64,000 bases of DNA from Sulfurospirillum sp. (GTDB lineage: Bacteria; Campylobacterota; Campylobacteria; Campylobacterales; Sulfurospirillaceae). The notes under the pieces were generated by a model, which ran no database searches, was not told where the DNA came from, and worked only from the letters and a program-made list of their open reading frames with translations. The stretch is taken from NCBI GenBank assembly GCA_014859685.1, contig JACUTU010000001.1, positions 273,416 through 337,415 on the forward strand, given 5' to 3'. This document shows, in pieces, positions 8,967-17,600 of the stretch; the first letter of the stretch is position 1; each line of letters opens with the position of its first letter. A program made the position numbers and the translations under genes.

Positions 8967-9784
8967 ATATAAAAGAGATTTTAGCGTATGCGAGTGTTTA
9001 TCTTAAAGATGTGAGTGAAATTCCAAATAAAGAATCAAGGATACTCTTGGCGCATCTTTTAGGCTGTGATATACTTTGGCTGATTACGCACGAAGATACG
9101 CTTGTGACTTGTGAAAAGCATTATCAAAAACTTTTAGAAAGAAGAGTAAATCACGAACCTATCGAGTATATCACTAGCAAAGTTTCTTTTTATGGAGAAG
9201 ATTTTTTTGTAGATAAAAGAGTGCTGATTCCACGCCCTGAAACAGAACTGTTGGTGGATTTGGTAGCGCTTGTTGGTAAAGAATTTCAAAAGCCACGCAT
9301 AGTTGAGATAGGTTGCGGTAGTGGCGTTATCTCAATCATGCTAGCAAAACTTTTACCACAAGCAACTATCACCGCAATTGATATCAGCCACGATGCTCTT
9401 GATGTGGCATATATCAATGCAAAAGCCTTACATGTAGACCAAAAAATCAAGTTTTTGCAAAGTGATCTGCTTGCAAATTTTGAACAAAAAAAATTTGATA
9501 TTCTTGTGTCAAATCCTCCCTACATCGCAAATGATGAGAGCTTACATGTAGGGCTTTCTTATGAGCCAGATCTCGCACTTTTTGGAGGAGTTATCGGAGA
9601 TGAGATTTTAGTGCGGATAATCGATGCGTTTTTGTGTACAGATGCGGGTATTTTGGCTTGTGAGATGGGATATGATCAAAGAGAAAAAATTGCTCAATAT
9701 CTCAAAAAGTATGGATTGGTTGCAGAGTTTTATAAAGATTTAGCAGGACTTGATAGAGGGTTTATTCTCAAAAAGGAGCTATAG
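8963..9784 (+). CDS. prmC: Release factor glutamine methyltransferase PrmC
   Basis: S-adenosylmethionine-dependent N5-methylation of the GGQ glutamine in peptide-chain release factors. 273 residues, the usual size. The SAM-binding glycine motif is VEIGCGSGVISI (about residues 114-125) and the catalytic NPPY is in LVSNPPYIAND. The N-terminal helical domain ends with RRVNHEPIEYITSKVSFYG and LIPRPETELLV, typical of PrmC. The start is TTG at 8963, overlapping the upstream stop as TTGA, so translation is probably coupled. Two TACATGTA copies lie inside. Confidence 0.93.
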   Translation: MNIKEILAYASVYLKDVSEIPNKESRILLAHLLGCDILWLITHEDTLVTCEKHYQKLLERRVNHEPIEYITSKVSFYGEDFFVDKRVLIPRPETELLVDLVALVGKEFQKPRIVEIGCGSGVISIMLAKLLPQATITAIDISHDALDVAYINAKALHVDQKIKFLQSDLLANFEQKKFDILVSNPPYIANDESLHVGLSYEPDLALFGGVIGDEILVRIIDAFLCTDAGILACEMGYDQREKIAQYLKKYGLVAEFYKDLAGLDRGFILKKEL

Positions 9785-10404
9785 TGTTTGGGGTACATAA
9801 TTTGGAGATATTTATATTTTCTTGTATCACACTCAACCTTATACCGGCAAATGATACAATTTTTATCATTTCAAAAGCTATAAGTGAAGATAAAAAAGCT
9901 GGAGTAATAGCCGCTTTAGGGATAAACACGGGAGCAGTTTTTCATATCATATTTGCAGCCCTTGGACTTTCGGCGTTATTGTTTTCTTTTTCTTATACTT
10001 TTGACACAATAAAATTTTTAGGTGCTACCTATCTTGTGTATTTGGGCATCACTACACTTTTAAAAAATAAAAAAGGCTTACATGTAAGCCAAATTCACAT
10101 ACAAACTTCACTTTTTAGAACATACAAACAAGCAATTTTAACAAATGTTCTCAATCCAAAAGTAGCACTTTTTTTCCTTGCTTTTTTACCGCAATTTGTT
10201 GATTCAAATACGCCTCATAAGGCATTTTCATTTTTGTTTTTAGGTATTATTTTTTTAGTAACAAGCACAACTTGGTGTATTTTTTTAGCGCTCTTTGCTT
10301 CTTTTAGTGCAAAAAAAATCCAAACAAATGCAAAAACTTTGACAAATATAGCCGCATTTGTCTATATAACTTTAGGATTGAAATTATTTTTTGAGAAACA
10401 TTAA
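9784..10404 (+). CDS. LysE family amino-acid exporter
   Basis: Inner-membrane efflux protein of the LysE/RhtB family, 206 residues with about six hydrophobic segments. The family pattern is visible as LIPANDTIFIISKAISEDKKAGVIAALGINTGAVFHI near the N-terminus (usually PGP in LysE; here PAND) and LNPKVALFFLAFLPQFV in the middle. Substrate cannot be told. The start is GTG sharing one base with the prmC TAG, so it is likely the last gene of an M48-prmC-lysE unit. Confidence 0.85.
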   Translation: MFGVHNLEIFIFSCITLNLIPANDTIFIISKAISEDKKAGVIAALGINTGAVFHIIFAALGLSALLFSFSYTFDTIKFLGATYLVYLGITTLLKNKKGLHVSQIHIQTSLFRTYKQAILTNVLNPKVALFFLAFLPQFVDSNTPHKAFSFLFLGIIFLVTSTTWCIFLALFASFSAKKIQTNAKTLTNIAAFVYITLGLKLFFEKH

Positions 10405-10423
10405 GAGGGATATCCCCTCTTAA
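10401..10423. terminator. Convergent hairpin overlapping both stop codons (LysE gene/ftsZ)
   Basis: TTAAGAGGG at 10401-10409 pairs with CCCTCTTAA at 10415-10423 around a 5-base loop. The LysE stop (10402-10404) and the ftsZ stop (complement of 10420-10422) are inside the stem. It serves both directions, but U-runs are weak on both sides. Confidence 0.6.
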
Positions 10424-11547
10424 TCCATTTGGTGGCGGATATAAGTTGGGATGTCGAGGTATTCTTCTTGTCCTTCGTAGCCACCACTTACTTTTTTGAG
10501 ACGCAAAATTCTTTCTCTTTTAATAGACTCTTGGTTTTCATTGAGTGTTTTTAGCTCTTTTGTTTTTTCTATTTTGTTTTCAAAACCTGTTGCTACGATA
10601 GTTACTTTTACGCATCCATCTGCCATGCTTTCATCTGTAGTAGTTCCAAAGATAACATCTGCATCTTCATCTGCTGCTTCATAAACTATATTCATAGCAT
10701 CGCTAATTTCTGCTATAGGACAAGATGGTGGGATGTGAAAATGGATAAGTACTCCCAAAGCGCCATTTATAGACATATTATCAAGGAGTGGAGATTCGAT
10801 AGCACTTTTAACGGCTTCACATGCAGCCCCACTACCAGAACTTTCACCAACACCCATAAGTGCCATACCTCGATGACTCATAACGGTTTTTACATCCGCA
10901 AAATCAAGGTTTATATCGCTTTGTCCTGAGGAGAGAACAACGAGACTCATACCACTAACGGCACGAGTGAGTACATCATCCACTATTTTGAAGCTATCTT
11001 TGATGCCTAAGTTTTTATCTACGATAGAGAGAAGTTTGTCATTTGGAATAACTACGATAGAATCACACTCTTTTTTAAGTTCATTGAGTCCATTTTCTGC
11101 AAGTTTGAGTCTTTTTCGTCCCTCAAACATAAAAGGTTTTGTAACGACAGCAACTGTGAGCGCACCGATCTCTTTTGCAGCTTGTGCGATTATAGGAGCT
11201 GCACCTGTTCCTGTGCCACCACCAAATCCAGAAGCTACAAATACGATATCTGCATGTTCAAGTGTACTTTTGATCTCTTCATAGCTTTCAAGAGCAGATT
11301 CTCTGCCAATCTCTGGAATCATACCAGCACCAAGACCTTTTGTCTTTTTTTCGCCAAGTTGTAATTTTGTAGGAGCCAATGAATGTTCAAGAGCTTGAGC
11401 GTCAGTGTTGGCTACGATAAGATCAATGCCAACGATCCCTTCTCGTAGCATGTGATTGATCATATTGCCACCGCCACCACCTACGCCGATGACTTTTATC
11501 TTAGCCCCATAACTTCTTTTGGATTCTTCTACGCTAAAGCCATTCAT
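10420..11547 (-). CDS. ftsZ: Cell division protein FtsZ
   Basis: Tubulin-like GTPase that forms the division ring. About 375 residues. The GTP-binding signature is GGGTGTGAAPIIA, preceded by KIKVIGVGGGGGN and NTDAQAL, with the synergy loop region NLDFADVKTVM. The conserved C-terminal tail YLDIPTYIRHQ, which contacts FtsA, is intact. I chose ATG 11547 because GAGGAGAAGAG precedes it; an upstream in-frame start would overlap ftsA and lacks family similarity. It is the last gene of the ppiD-like/ftsA/ftsZ operon, 19 bases after ftsA. Confidence 0.97.
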   Translation of the reverse strand: MNGFSVEESKRSYGAKIKVIGVGGGGGNMINHMLREGIVGIDLIVANTDAQALEHSLAPTKLQLGEKKTKGLGAGMIPEIGRESALESYEEIKSTLEHADIVFVASGFGGGTGTGAAPIIAQAAKEIGALTVAVVTKPFMFEGRKRLKLAENGLNELKKECDSIVVIPNDKLLSIVDKNLGIKDSFKIVDDVLTRAVSGMSLVVLSSGQSDINLDFADVKTVMSHRGMALMGVGESSGSGAACEAVKSAIESPLLDNMSINGALGVLIHFHIPPSCPIAEISDAMNIVYEAADEDADVIFGTTTDESMADGCVKVTIVATGFENKIEKTKELKTLNENQESIKRERILRLKKVSGGYEGQEEYLDIPTYIRHQMD

Positions 11548-11566
11548 TGTCTCTTCTCCTCGTTTT

Positions 11567-12928
11567 TTAAAATAATTGTTTGATGCTATTCCACATGCGA
11601 GAAATAAAACCATCGCTTTCTCTTCGCTCATGGATCTGTGCAATAGCCGCTAGCTTTTCTTTTGGAGATTGTAAGCCATTTTCGTTCCCTAATGGTGAAT
11701 CTTCTGTGCCATCGAGTATATTTTGTACTTTTGAACTCTGCTCAATCATCTCGTTTTTGTATCGTAATTTTTTATTGGAGTCAATTTCATAAGGCGTAAA
11801 ATATCCGCCGCCATATAACACAAGTCCAATAGCACTTGCATAGCCAGGATCTCTAAGAATTTCAAATAATCCATCCATTTCTCGAGGTTTTGCAATGCGG
11901 ACAGGCATATTGTCAAAGATAGCATTTGCAAGTTCACGCAAGCCTTCTAGTTTTGTCATACCTCCTGTAAGTACAATTCCTGCGCCGATTTGATCTTTAA
12001 ATCCGCTATCTTCAAGCATTTTTGCAAGTATCATGAGGGTTTCTTCTACGCGTACATAGATGACATTTGAAACGATATCGAGTGAAACTTCATGTGTTGA
12101 GCCATCATCGCCTATCACGGGAATTTCGATGAGATCTGTGGAATTACCATGTAGTGAACCATAATCCATTTTGATCTTCTCAGCAGCTCCAAGCGGTGTG
12201 TGCAGAGCAGTAGAGAGATCGTTTGTGATATTGAGCGATCCTACGCCTAAAAAATCATTGTAGCGAATAGAATTTCCAGCGTGAATGATGAGATTACATG
12301 TAGCCCCGCCGATGTCTATAACCGCAGCACCGAGTTCTTTTTCATCGTGGTTCAGTACAGCTATGCTTGATGCGTAGCCGCCTAAGACTATATTGTCTAT
12401 CTCTATGCCTGCTGATTTGACAGCTTTTTCAAGATTGCTGAGTGAGGATTTTTGGGTCGTGATGATGTGTACTTGCACTTCAAGTCTCGCACCATTCATG
12501 CCAAGTGGATCTTCTATAAATTCTTGATCATCAACTTTAAAATTGTATGGTAAAACATGGAGTTTTTCATATTCATTTGGGATATTGGCATTGTGATCTG
12601 CCATCTGCATAGCTCTTGTAATTTCACGAATACCTATTTCCCTGTTTGGGATATTGACTACACCATTGCTATCGATACTTTTTGTATAAGCTCCTGAGAT
12701 AGAAACTATCACCTTTTCATACTGAGTTCCAGCAACTCTTTTGGCATCATTGAGGGCATTTTTGATTGATTTTGATGCAAGTTCGATGTTTGTTATGATC
12801 CCTTTTTTGAGTCCTTGGGCTTTTGCTACACCAGCTCCAAGTATTTTGATATCATCATCATTTTTTTCCGCAATAATTGCACAAATCTTGCTAGAACCTA
12901 TATCGATCCCTAAAATCGTAGTGCTCAA
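11567..12928 (-). CDS. ftsA: Cell division protein FtsA
   Basis: Actin-like ATPase that tethers FtsZ to the membrane. 453 residues, slightly longer than the E. coli protein. Phosphate-binding motifs are ILGIDIGSSKICAI at the N-terminus and AAVIDIGGATCNLI in the middle; adenosine motif IVLTGGMTKLEG. The C-terminal amphipathic helix (GFISRMWNSIKQLF) is the membrane anchor. The start is TTG (complement of 12926-12928), immediately after the TAG of the upstream gene and preceded by AAAGGAAA. Translational coupling is likely. Confidence 0.95.
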   Translation of the reverse strand: MSTTILGIDIGSSKICAIIAEKNDDDIKILGAGVAKAQGLKKGIITNIELASKSIKNALNDAKRVAGTQYEKVIVSISGAYTKSIDSNGVVNIPNREIGIREITRAMQMADHNANIPNEYEKLHVLPYNFKVDDQEFIEDPLGMNGARLEVQVHIITTQKSSLSNLEKAVKSAGIEIDNIVLGGYASSIAVLNHDEKELGAAVIDIGGATCNLIIHAGNSIRYNDFLGVGSLNITNDLSTALHTPLGAAEKIKMDYGSLHGNSTDLIEIPVIGDDGSTHEVSLDIVSNVIYVRVEETLMILAKMLEDSGFKDQIGAGIVLTGGMTKLEGLRELANAIFDNMPVRIAKPREMDGLFEILRDPGYASAIGLVLYGGGYFTPYEIDSNKKLRYKNEMIEQSSKVQNILDGTEDSPLGNENGLQSPKEKLAAIAQIHERRESDGFISRMWNSIKQLF

Positions 12929-14389
12929 CTATTTTCCTTTGTAGTAGAGTTCGCTATCATAACGACTACTTAGTTTTTTGATCAAGTTTATATTAAAATC
13001 ACTCCGTTTTGCTTGCATGATATTGTCATTGATGAGCGATGTGTACTGTTCGGCTTTAACTGATGGAAGCAAGTTTTGTTCCAAAATTCTATATAGCACA
13101 ACTTGATCATCTATTATTTCATAACCTGATTTTTCTTGTTTATCAAAAATACTGTTGATTATTTGTGAGCTTTTTGCTTCATCAAATTCGAGTATCTTTA
13201 TGATATTGTCACGACTTACAAAACCTATGTCTTTGCCTTTGAAATCCGGAAGAGTATTTTTAGCTTTCATTTCTAGAGCTGTAGTTCTTTTTTCAGCTAA
13301 AAATTCATTTTGTACTTGTGCTTTGGCTTGTTCAAAGCTTTGTGTTTGCGGCTCATTGATAGCTTTAATTTTCACAACAATATAATTATCATTATACACA
13401 AAAGGTTTAAGTGTTTCCCCAGAAGTCCCTTCTTGCAATTTTTCGATTGGAAATGTGATGTCATTTGCAAAAATCTCTTTTGTTTCAGTTGCAACAGCAG
13501 TATCTTTTTTAAATTCCAAGTAAGCCTCAAGAGCAGATTTTTTAGTAAGCTTGAGCAACAGATCTCTTTTTGCATCTTCTTTGGCTACTTCAAAGCTGAG
13601 TAGTTTTCCATCACTATCAGTGTAGTTGTTTTTATTTTCTTCAAAGTAAGCAAGTAGTTCTTTGGCATCAACTTGTTTGCTGAGTGCTGGAACATTGAGG
13701 ATATCTAGTGTGTAGCTTTTGATAGTTTTGTAGTTATCTTTTCTCTCATCCCAAAACTTTTTGAGCTCCTCTTGTGAAAATTGCAACTCCTCTTGCAAAA
13801 TATCCAAAGTGGCAACTTCTAGTCTATCTTGCATGAGTATCGCAGATTTGAAGAGTTCAAGTTCTGCTTTTGTAGGAATAATCTTGAAAGCATTTTGCAA
13901 TTTTTCAAGCAAAATCTGTTTTTTGAGATTTTTTTCATAATCTTTAGGTGCAAATCCAGCTCTTTTAAGTGCTGCGTAGTAAATATCTTTGTTAAAAGAA
14001 CCATTTTCTTGAAAATTTTCATCATTTGCTATCTTTGTTTTGATTTCACTATCTAATACGCTAAGCCCTATTTCATCGGCATAAGAAAGCATAGTAGCTT
14101 CATCAACAAGACTTTTGATAACCATCTTTTCAAGCCCCATGGCTTCAGCTTTTTCTTGTGTAAGATTGCCACCTAGCATATTGTTATAAAAATTGTAGTA
14201 GTTTGAATAGGCGTATTGGAGTTCTTGAACACTCACTTTTCTATCTCCAACTTTTGCAATCGCACTCGCTCTATCTGTGTTAAAATCATACGCACCCCAG
14301 CCAACAAAGCCTGCACCAACAAAAGCTATGGTGCTAATCCATATAGTTACTACGAGATATTTTTTATTTCTCTGCATCCAAGTTATCAT
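12929..14389 (-). CDS. PpiD/SurA-like periplasmic folding factor
   Basis: Membrane-anchored periplasmic chaperone, 486 residues. A short cytoplasmic N-terminus is followed by one membrane helix (about residues 10-32, YLVVTIWISTIAFVGAGFVGWG), then a SurA_N-type helical domain (VGDRKVSVQELQYAYSNYY to about residue 180). A region around residues 230-350 aligns poorly with parvulin; I do not see the catalytic parvulin motif, so isomerase activity is doubtful. The C-terminal half resembles the second chaperone part of PpiD (ITFPIEKLQEGTSGE, FVYNDNYIVVKI). It heads the ftsA-ftsZ operon, a common Campylobacterota arrangement, linking envelope protein folding with division. Confidence 0.82.
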   Translation of the reverse strand: MITWMQRNKKYLVVTIWISTIAFVGAGFVGWGAYDFNTDRASAIAKVGDRKVSVQELQYAYSNYYNFYNNMLGGNLTQEKAEAMGLEKMVIKSLVDEATMLSYADEIGLSVLDSEIKTKIANDENFQENGSFNKDIYYAALKRAGFAPKDYEKNLKKQILLEKLQNAFKIIPTKAELELFKSAILMQDRLEVATLDILQEELQFSQEELKKFWDERKDNYKTIKSYTLDILNVPALSKQVDAKELLAYFEENKNNYTDSDGKLLSFEVAKEDAKRDLLLKLTKKSALEAYLEFKKDTAVATETKEIFANDITFPIEKLQEGTSGETLKPFVYNDNYIVVKIKAINEPQTQSFEQAKAQVQNEFLAEKRTTALEMKAKNTLPDFKGKDIGFVSRDNIIKILEFDEAKSSQIINSIFDKQEKSGYEIIDDQVVLYRILEQNLLPSVKAEQYTSLINDNIMQAKRSDFNINLIKKLSSRYDSELYYKGK

Positions 14390-14471
14390 CTATTTCCTTT
14401 AAAGTACATTTAGATAAAATTCTATCTTTATTGTTATTAAACGACCATAAAAACGAGAGAAAGGAGTTCAT

Positions 14472-15773
14472 TTGCATAAAAAAAGTCTCATACTAAAGCA
14501 AGAAGATTTACAACACATTTGGCATCCTTGTACGCAAATGAGTGATTATGAAAAATTGCCGCTTATTCCTATTGAAAAAGGGAAGGGTGTTTATCTGTAT
14601 GATTTTGATGGAAATGCTTATATCGACTCTATCAGCTCATGGTGGGTTAATCTTTTTGGGCATTGCAATCCTTATATCGGAAAAAAACTGAAGCAACAAG
14701 TAGATACACTTGAGCATGTAATTTTGACAAGTTTTACGCATGAACCTATCGTGAAACTCTCATCAAGACTTGTTGCCATAAGCCCAAAAGGACTCAATAG
14801 AGTTTTTTACGCAGACAATGGCTCAAGTGCTATTGAAGTGGCTTTAAAGATGAGTTACCAATACCATAAAAATAAAAACCAAGATAAAAAATTTTTTCTC
14901 GCGCTTGAAAATTCTTATCATGGTGAAACTATGGGAGCACTTTCAGTGAGTGATGTTGGTTTATATAAAGAGACTTTCGAAGCTATTTTGCTTAAAAGTA
15001 TCTTTACGCCCGTTCCAAAAGATGCTAGCATCAAGGCTGCTTTGATTGCAGCTAAAGAACTAGAAAAAATCTTACATGTAAGGGCTGATGAGATAGCTGC
15101 TTTTGTACTTGAGCCACTTGTGCAATGTGCTGGTGGTATGCATATGTATCATAGCATGTATTTGCAAAAAGCTAGAGAGTTGTGTGATGCGTATGGGGTG
15201 CATCTCATAGCTGATGAGATAGCTGTTGGTTTTGGACGAACGGGCAAGATGTTTGCTTGTGAACACGCGGGCATAAGTCCCGATTTTATGACACTCTCAA
15301 AAGGCTTAACAGGTGGTTATCTGCCTATGTCTGTGGTGCTTACTACCGATACAGTTTATGATGCTTTTTATTGTGATTATAGTGAGCAAAAAGCTTTTTT
15401 ACATTCGCACTCTTATACGGGAAATCCACTTGCATGTAGCGTTGCAAATGCGACCTTAGATATCTTTGAAAAACAAAATATCTTAGAAAAAAATCAAAGA
15501 AAAATTAGATATATTGCTAAAAAAATGAAACGATTTACAACTCTTGCAAATGTAGCAAATATCCGTCAAACAGGAATGATAATCGCACTTGATATACTGG
15601 GATTTAAGCCAGAAGAGAGGATCGGTTTACAAGTGTTTACATATGCGTTACAAAAAGGAGTATTTTTGCGCCCTCTTGGCAATACGCTTTATTTTATGCC
15701 ACCTTTTGTTATTACCTACAAACAGATAGATAAAATGCTTGATGTAGCATTTGAAGCTTTGCAAAATCTTTAA
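14472..15773 (+). CDS. bioA: Adenosylmethionine-8-amino-7-oxononanoate aminotransferase
   Basis: PLP enzyme of biotin synthesis that makes 7,8-diaminopelargonate using S-adenosylmethionine as amino donor. 433 residues. Signatures: IWHPCTQM near the start, SSWWVNLFGHCNP, FYADNGSSAIEVALKM, HGETMGALSVSD, ADEIAVGFGRTGKMFACE, and the PLP lysine in TLSKGLTGGYLPM. The start is TTG 14472 with AAGGAG at 14461-14466. It overlaps the convergent aldolase-like gene by four bases. No other bio genes are in the window. Confidence 0.95.
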   Translation: MHKKSLILKQEDLQHIWHPCTQMSDYEKLPLIPIEKGKGVYLYDFDGNAYIDSISSWWVNLFGHCNPYIGKKLKQQVDTLEHVILTSFTHEPIVKLSSRLVAISPKGLNRVFYADNGSSAIEVALKMSYQYHKNKNQDKKFFLALENSYHGETMGALSVSDVGLYKETFEAILLKSIFTPVPKDASIKAALIAAKELEKILHVRADEIAAFVLEPLVQCAGGMHMYHSMYLQKARELCDAYGVHLIADEIAVGFGRTGKMFACEHAGISPDFMTLSKGLTGGYLPMSVVLTTDTVYDAFYCDYSEQKAFLHSHSYTGNPLACSVANATLDIFEKQNILEKNQRKIRYIAKKMKRFTTLANVANIRQTGMIIALDILGFKPEERIGLQVFTYALQKGVFLRPLGNTLYFMPPFVITYKQIDKMLDVAFEALQNL

Positions 15774-16339
15774 GAATTGTTCGCATAATAGAGTAATTTA
15801 GCACTATTTTCGAGTAAAGCTATATTTTTTGCTATCTGGTAGATGTCCCTATCATATAGGTACACGCCATAGCCTTTTATGATAAGCACTTGTTTTTTTT
15901 GTTCCTTCATCTGGCGGTAGATCGCAACATTAGCTCGCTCATACCAATCATCAAAAGATTTTGGGTCATAAATTTTTAAATCATTAAAATACTGTGCACC
16001 AAAATAATCTTTTGGAACTATACGATCATGTACCAAAGAATAGGCCGTAAGAAAAGGCGGCATGGCATAACAGACATATTTTGCTTCACTGATATTTTTA
16101 TAGATGCTCAGATGTATGTCCGCATCCATACTTGCATCGTTCCAGCGATAATCTTTTTTGCTGTAAAGTTGCATAAAAGATGTATCTTTGAGATCATCAA
16201 AAATCGCATCTTTTTTGTTAATGATAAAACTATTGTGTTCTATGCGAGCCGAGATAGAGCCATGAAAAATTCCGATAAAATCCTTGCGAAACATTGAGAG
16301 AGAGATATGTTTTAACTCTTCGAGAAGATGTGATTGCAT
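15770..16339 (-). CDS. Class II aldolase/adducin-fold protein lacking metal ligands
   Basis: 189 residues with the class II aldolase/adducin fold: GSISARIEHNSFIINKKDAI corresponds to the substrate loop, DIHLSIYKNISEAKYV to the central helix-strand and IIKGYGVYLYDRD to the C-terminal strand. In active members the zinc is held by HxH followed by PP and by the His of an NHG motif. Here these read YAMPP and GYG, so all three ligands are missing. The protein is therefore probably non-catalytic, a binding or structural relative. It is monocistronic and convergent with bioA. Fold confident; function unknown. Confidence 0.75.
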   Translation of the reverse strand: MQSHLLEELKHISLSMFRKDFIGIFHGSISARIEHNSFIINKKDAIFDDLKDTSFMQLYSKKDYRWNDASMDADIHLSIYKNISEAKYVCYAMPPFLTAYSLVHDRIVPKDYFGAQYFNDLKIYDPKSFDDWYERANVAIYRQMKEQKKQVLIIKGYGVYLYDRDIYQIAKNIALLENSAKLLYYANNS

Positions 16340-16402
16340 CGTTTATTAACCTTTTTTTAGTGCTTTTAAGATATTATATCAAAAAATTAAGGAGAATATA
16401 TT

Positions 16403-17308
16403 TTGCATATTCCTCATATTCCTGTACTCAAAGATGAAGTGCTTAGCGTTTTTGCAGATATAAAAACTGGCTATATTATTGATTGTACTTTGGGTTATGG
16501 AGGACATAGCGAAGCTTTATTGCAACACAACCTACATGTAAAGCTTATCTGTTGCGATCAAGATGCTGAAGCGATTGCTTTTAGCAAGAAAAGACTTGAG
16601 GCTTATGGTGATCGTGTTATATTTGAACATGCAAAATTTTCAAGTATTATTGCTTTATATAAGGATTATGATATCCGTGGCGTTTTAGCAGATATCGGGG
16701 TTTCCTCTTTGCAATTAGACCATAATTCTCGTGGATTTGGATTTGAGAGTGCAGTGCTTGATATGCGTATGAATCCGCAAAATCCCTTGAATGCCTCTGA
16801 AGTTGTCAATACCTACTCGATAACACAACTTGAAGAGATTTTGCGTGAGTATGGAGAGATGAGAAATGCTAAAGAAGTTGCAAGAGCGATTGTTGCAAAT
16901 AGGCCTTTTGAAAGTGCAAAAGAACTTGCAGATATAATGCAATCTTTTAACAGCAAGCCAAAAATTCATCCAGCAACGCTTCTTTTTCAAGCGATAAGAA
17001 TTGAAGTAAATGATGAATTGGGTGAGCTTGATGAGCTTTTAAGAAGCATAGAAGTAGCCAAATTAAAAAATACGCTCATCGCCATCATATCGTTTCATTC
17101 ACTTGAAGACAGGATTGTGAAGCGAACTTTTCAAGCATGGAGCAAAAATTGCATCTGTCCACCATCTCTTATGCGATGTATATGCGGTAATGATCACGCA
17201 ATAGGCAAAATAATTAGTAAAAAACCTATCATTCCAAGCGTAAAAGAACAAAAGAAAAATCCTCGAAGCAGAAGTGCAAAGATGCGTGTTTTTAGGACTT
17301 TTAAGTGA
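16403..17308 (+). CDS. rsmH: 16S rRNA (cytosine-1402-N4)-methyltransferase RsmH
   Basis: Methylates C1402 of 16S rRNA in the decoding centre. 301 residues. The N-terminus HIPHIPVLKDEVL is the family opening; SAM motif DCTLGYGGHSEALL; ADIGVSSLQLD; the C-terminal SFHSLEDRIVKRTF and RSRSAKMRVF are diagnostic. The start is TTG 16403 with AAGGAG upstream. A GTGA overlap leads into the FtsL-like gene, as in the division/cell-wall cluster of other bacteria, although mraZ and the mur genes are not here. Confidence 0.95.
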   Translation: MHIPHIPVLKDEVLSVFADIKTGYIIDCTLGYGGHSEALLQHNLHVKLICCDQDAEAIAFSKKRLEAYGDRVIFEHAKFSSIIALYKDYDIRGVLADIGVSSLQLDHNSRGFGFESAVLDMRMNPQNPLNASEVVNTYSITQLEEILREYGEMRNAKEVARAIVANRPFESAKELADIMQSFNSKPKIHPATLLFQAIRIEVNDELGELDELLRSIEVAKLKNTLIAIISFHSLEDRIVKRTFQAWSKNCICPPSLMRCICGNDHAIGKIISKKPIIPSVKEQKKNPRSRSAKMRVFRTFK

Positions 17309-17598
17309 ATGATAAACAAAGTTTACTGAGCCATTATGATGATGCACAAAAAAAAGAAAAAAATATTGAGTTTAAAACACTGTTGCTCGTTTACGCCTCT
17401 TTGATCGTTGCTTTTTTGGCCATTCTTCCAAAAGTGTATATCAAAAACCAAATTTACTATACAAGTCGCGATATTAGTAAGCTAAAATCTGAATATTCTA
17501 TACTTGAAGAAGAGCATAGATACCTCAAACAAAAGTTAGAATCTATTCGATTTAAAAATCAGATAATTGATTCAGCGCTTATTGATTTAAAGGATTAG
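17305..17598 (+). CDS. FtsL-like single-pass coiled-coil protein
   Basis: 97 residues: a charged cytoplasmic N-terminus, one membrane helix (about residues 26-43, LLLVYASLIVAFLAILPK) and a short periplasmic coiled coil (SKLKSEYSILEEEHRYLKQK). This size, topology and position directly after rsmH match FtsL, the small bitopic divisome protein that partners FtsB and FtsQ. Sequence conservation in FtsL is too low to prove it by eye. It starts at GTG 17305 overlapping the rsmH stop. Confidence 0.6.
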   Translation: MNDKQSLLSHYDDAQKKEKNIEFKTLLLVYASLIVAFLAILPKVYIKNQIYYTSRDISKLKSEYSILEEEHRYLKQKLESIRFKNQIIDSALIDLKD

Positions 17599-17600
17599 AT

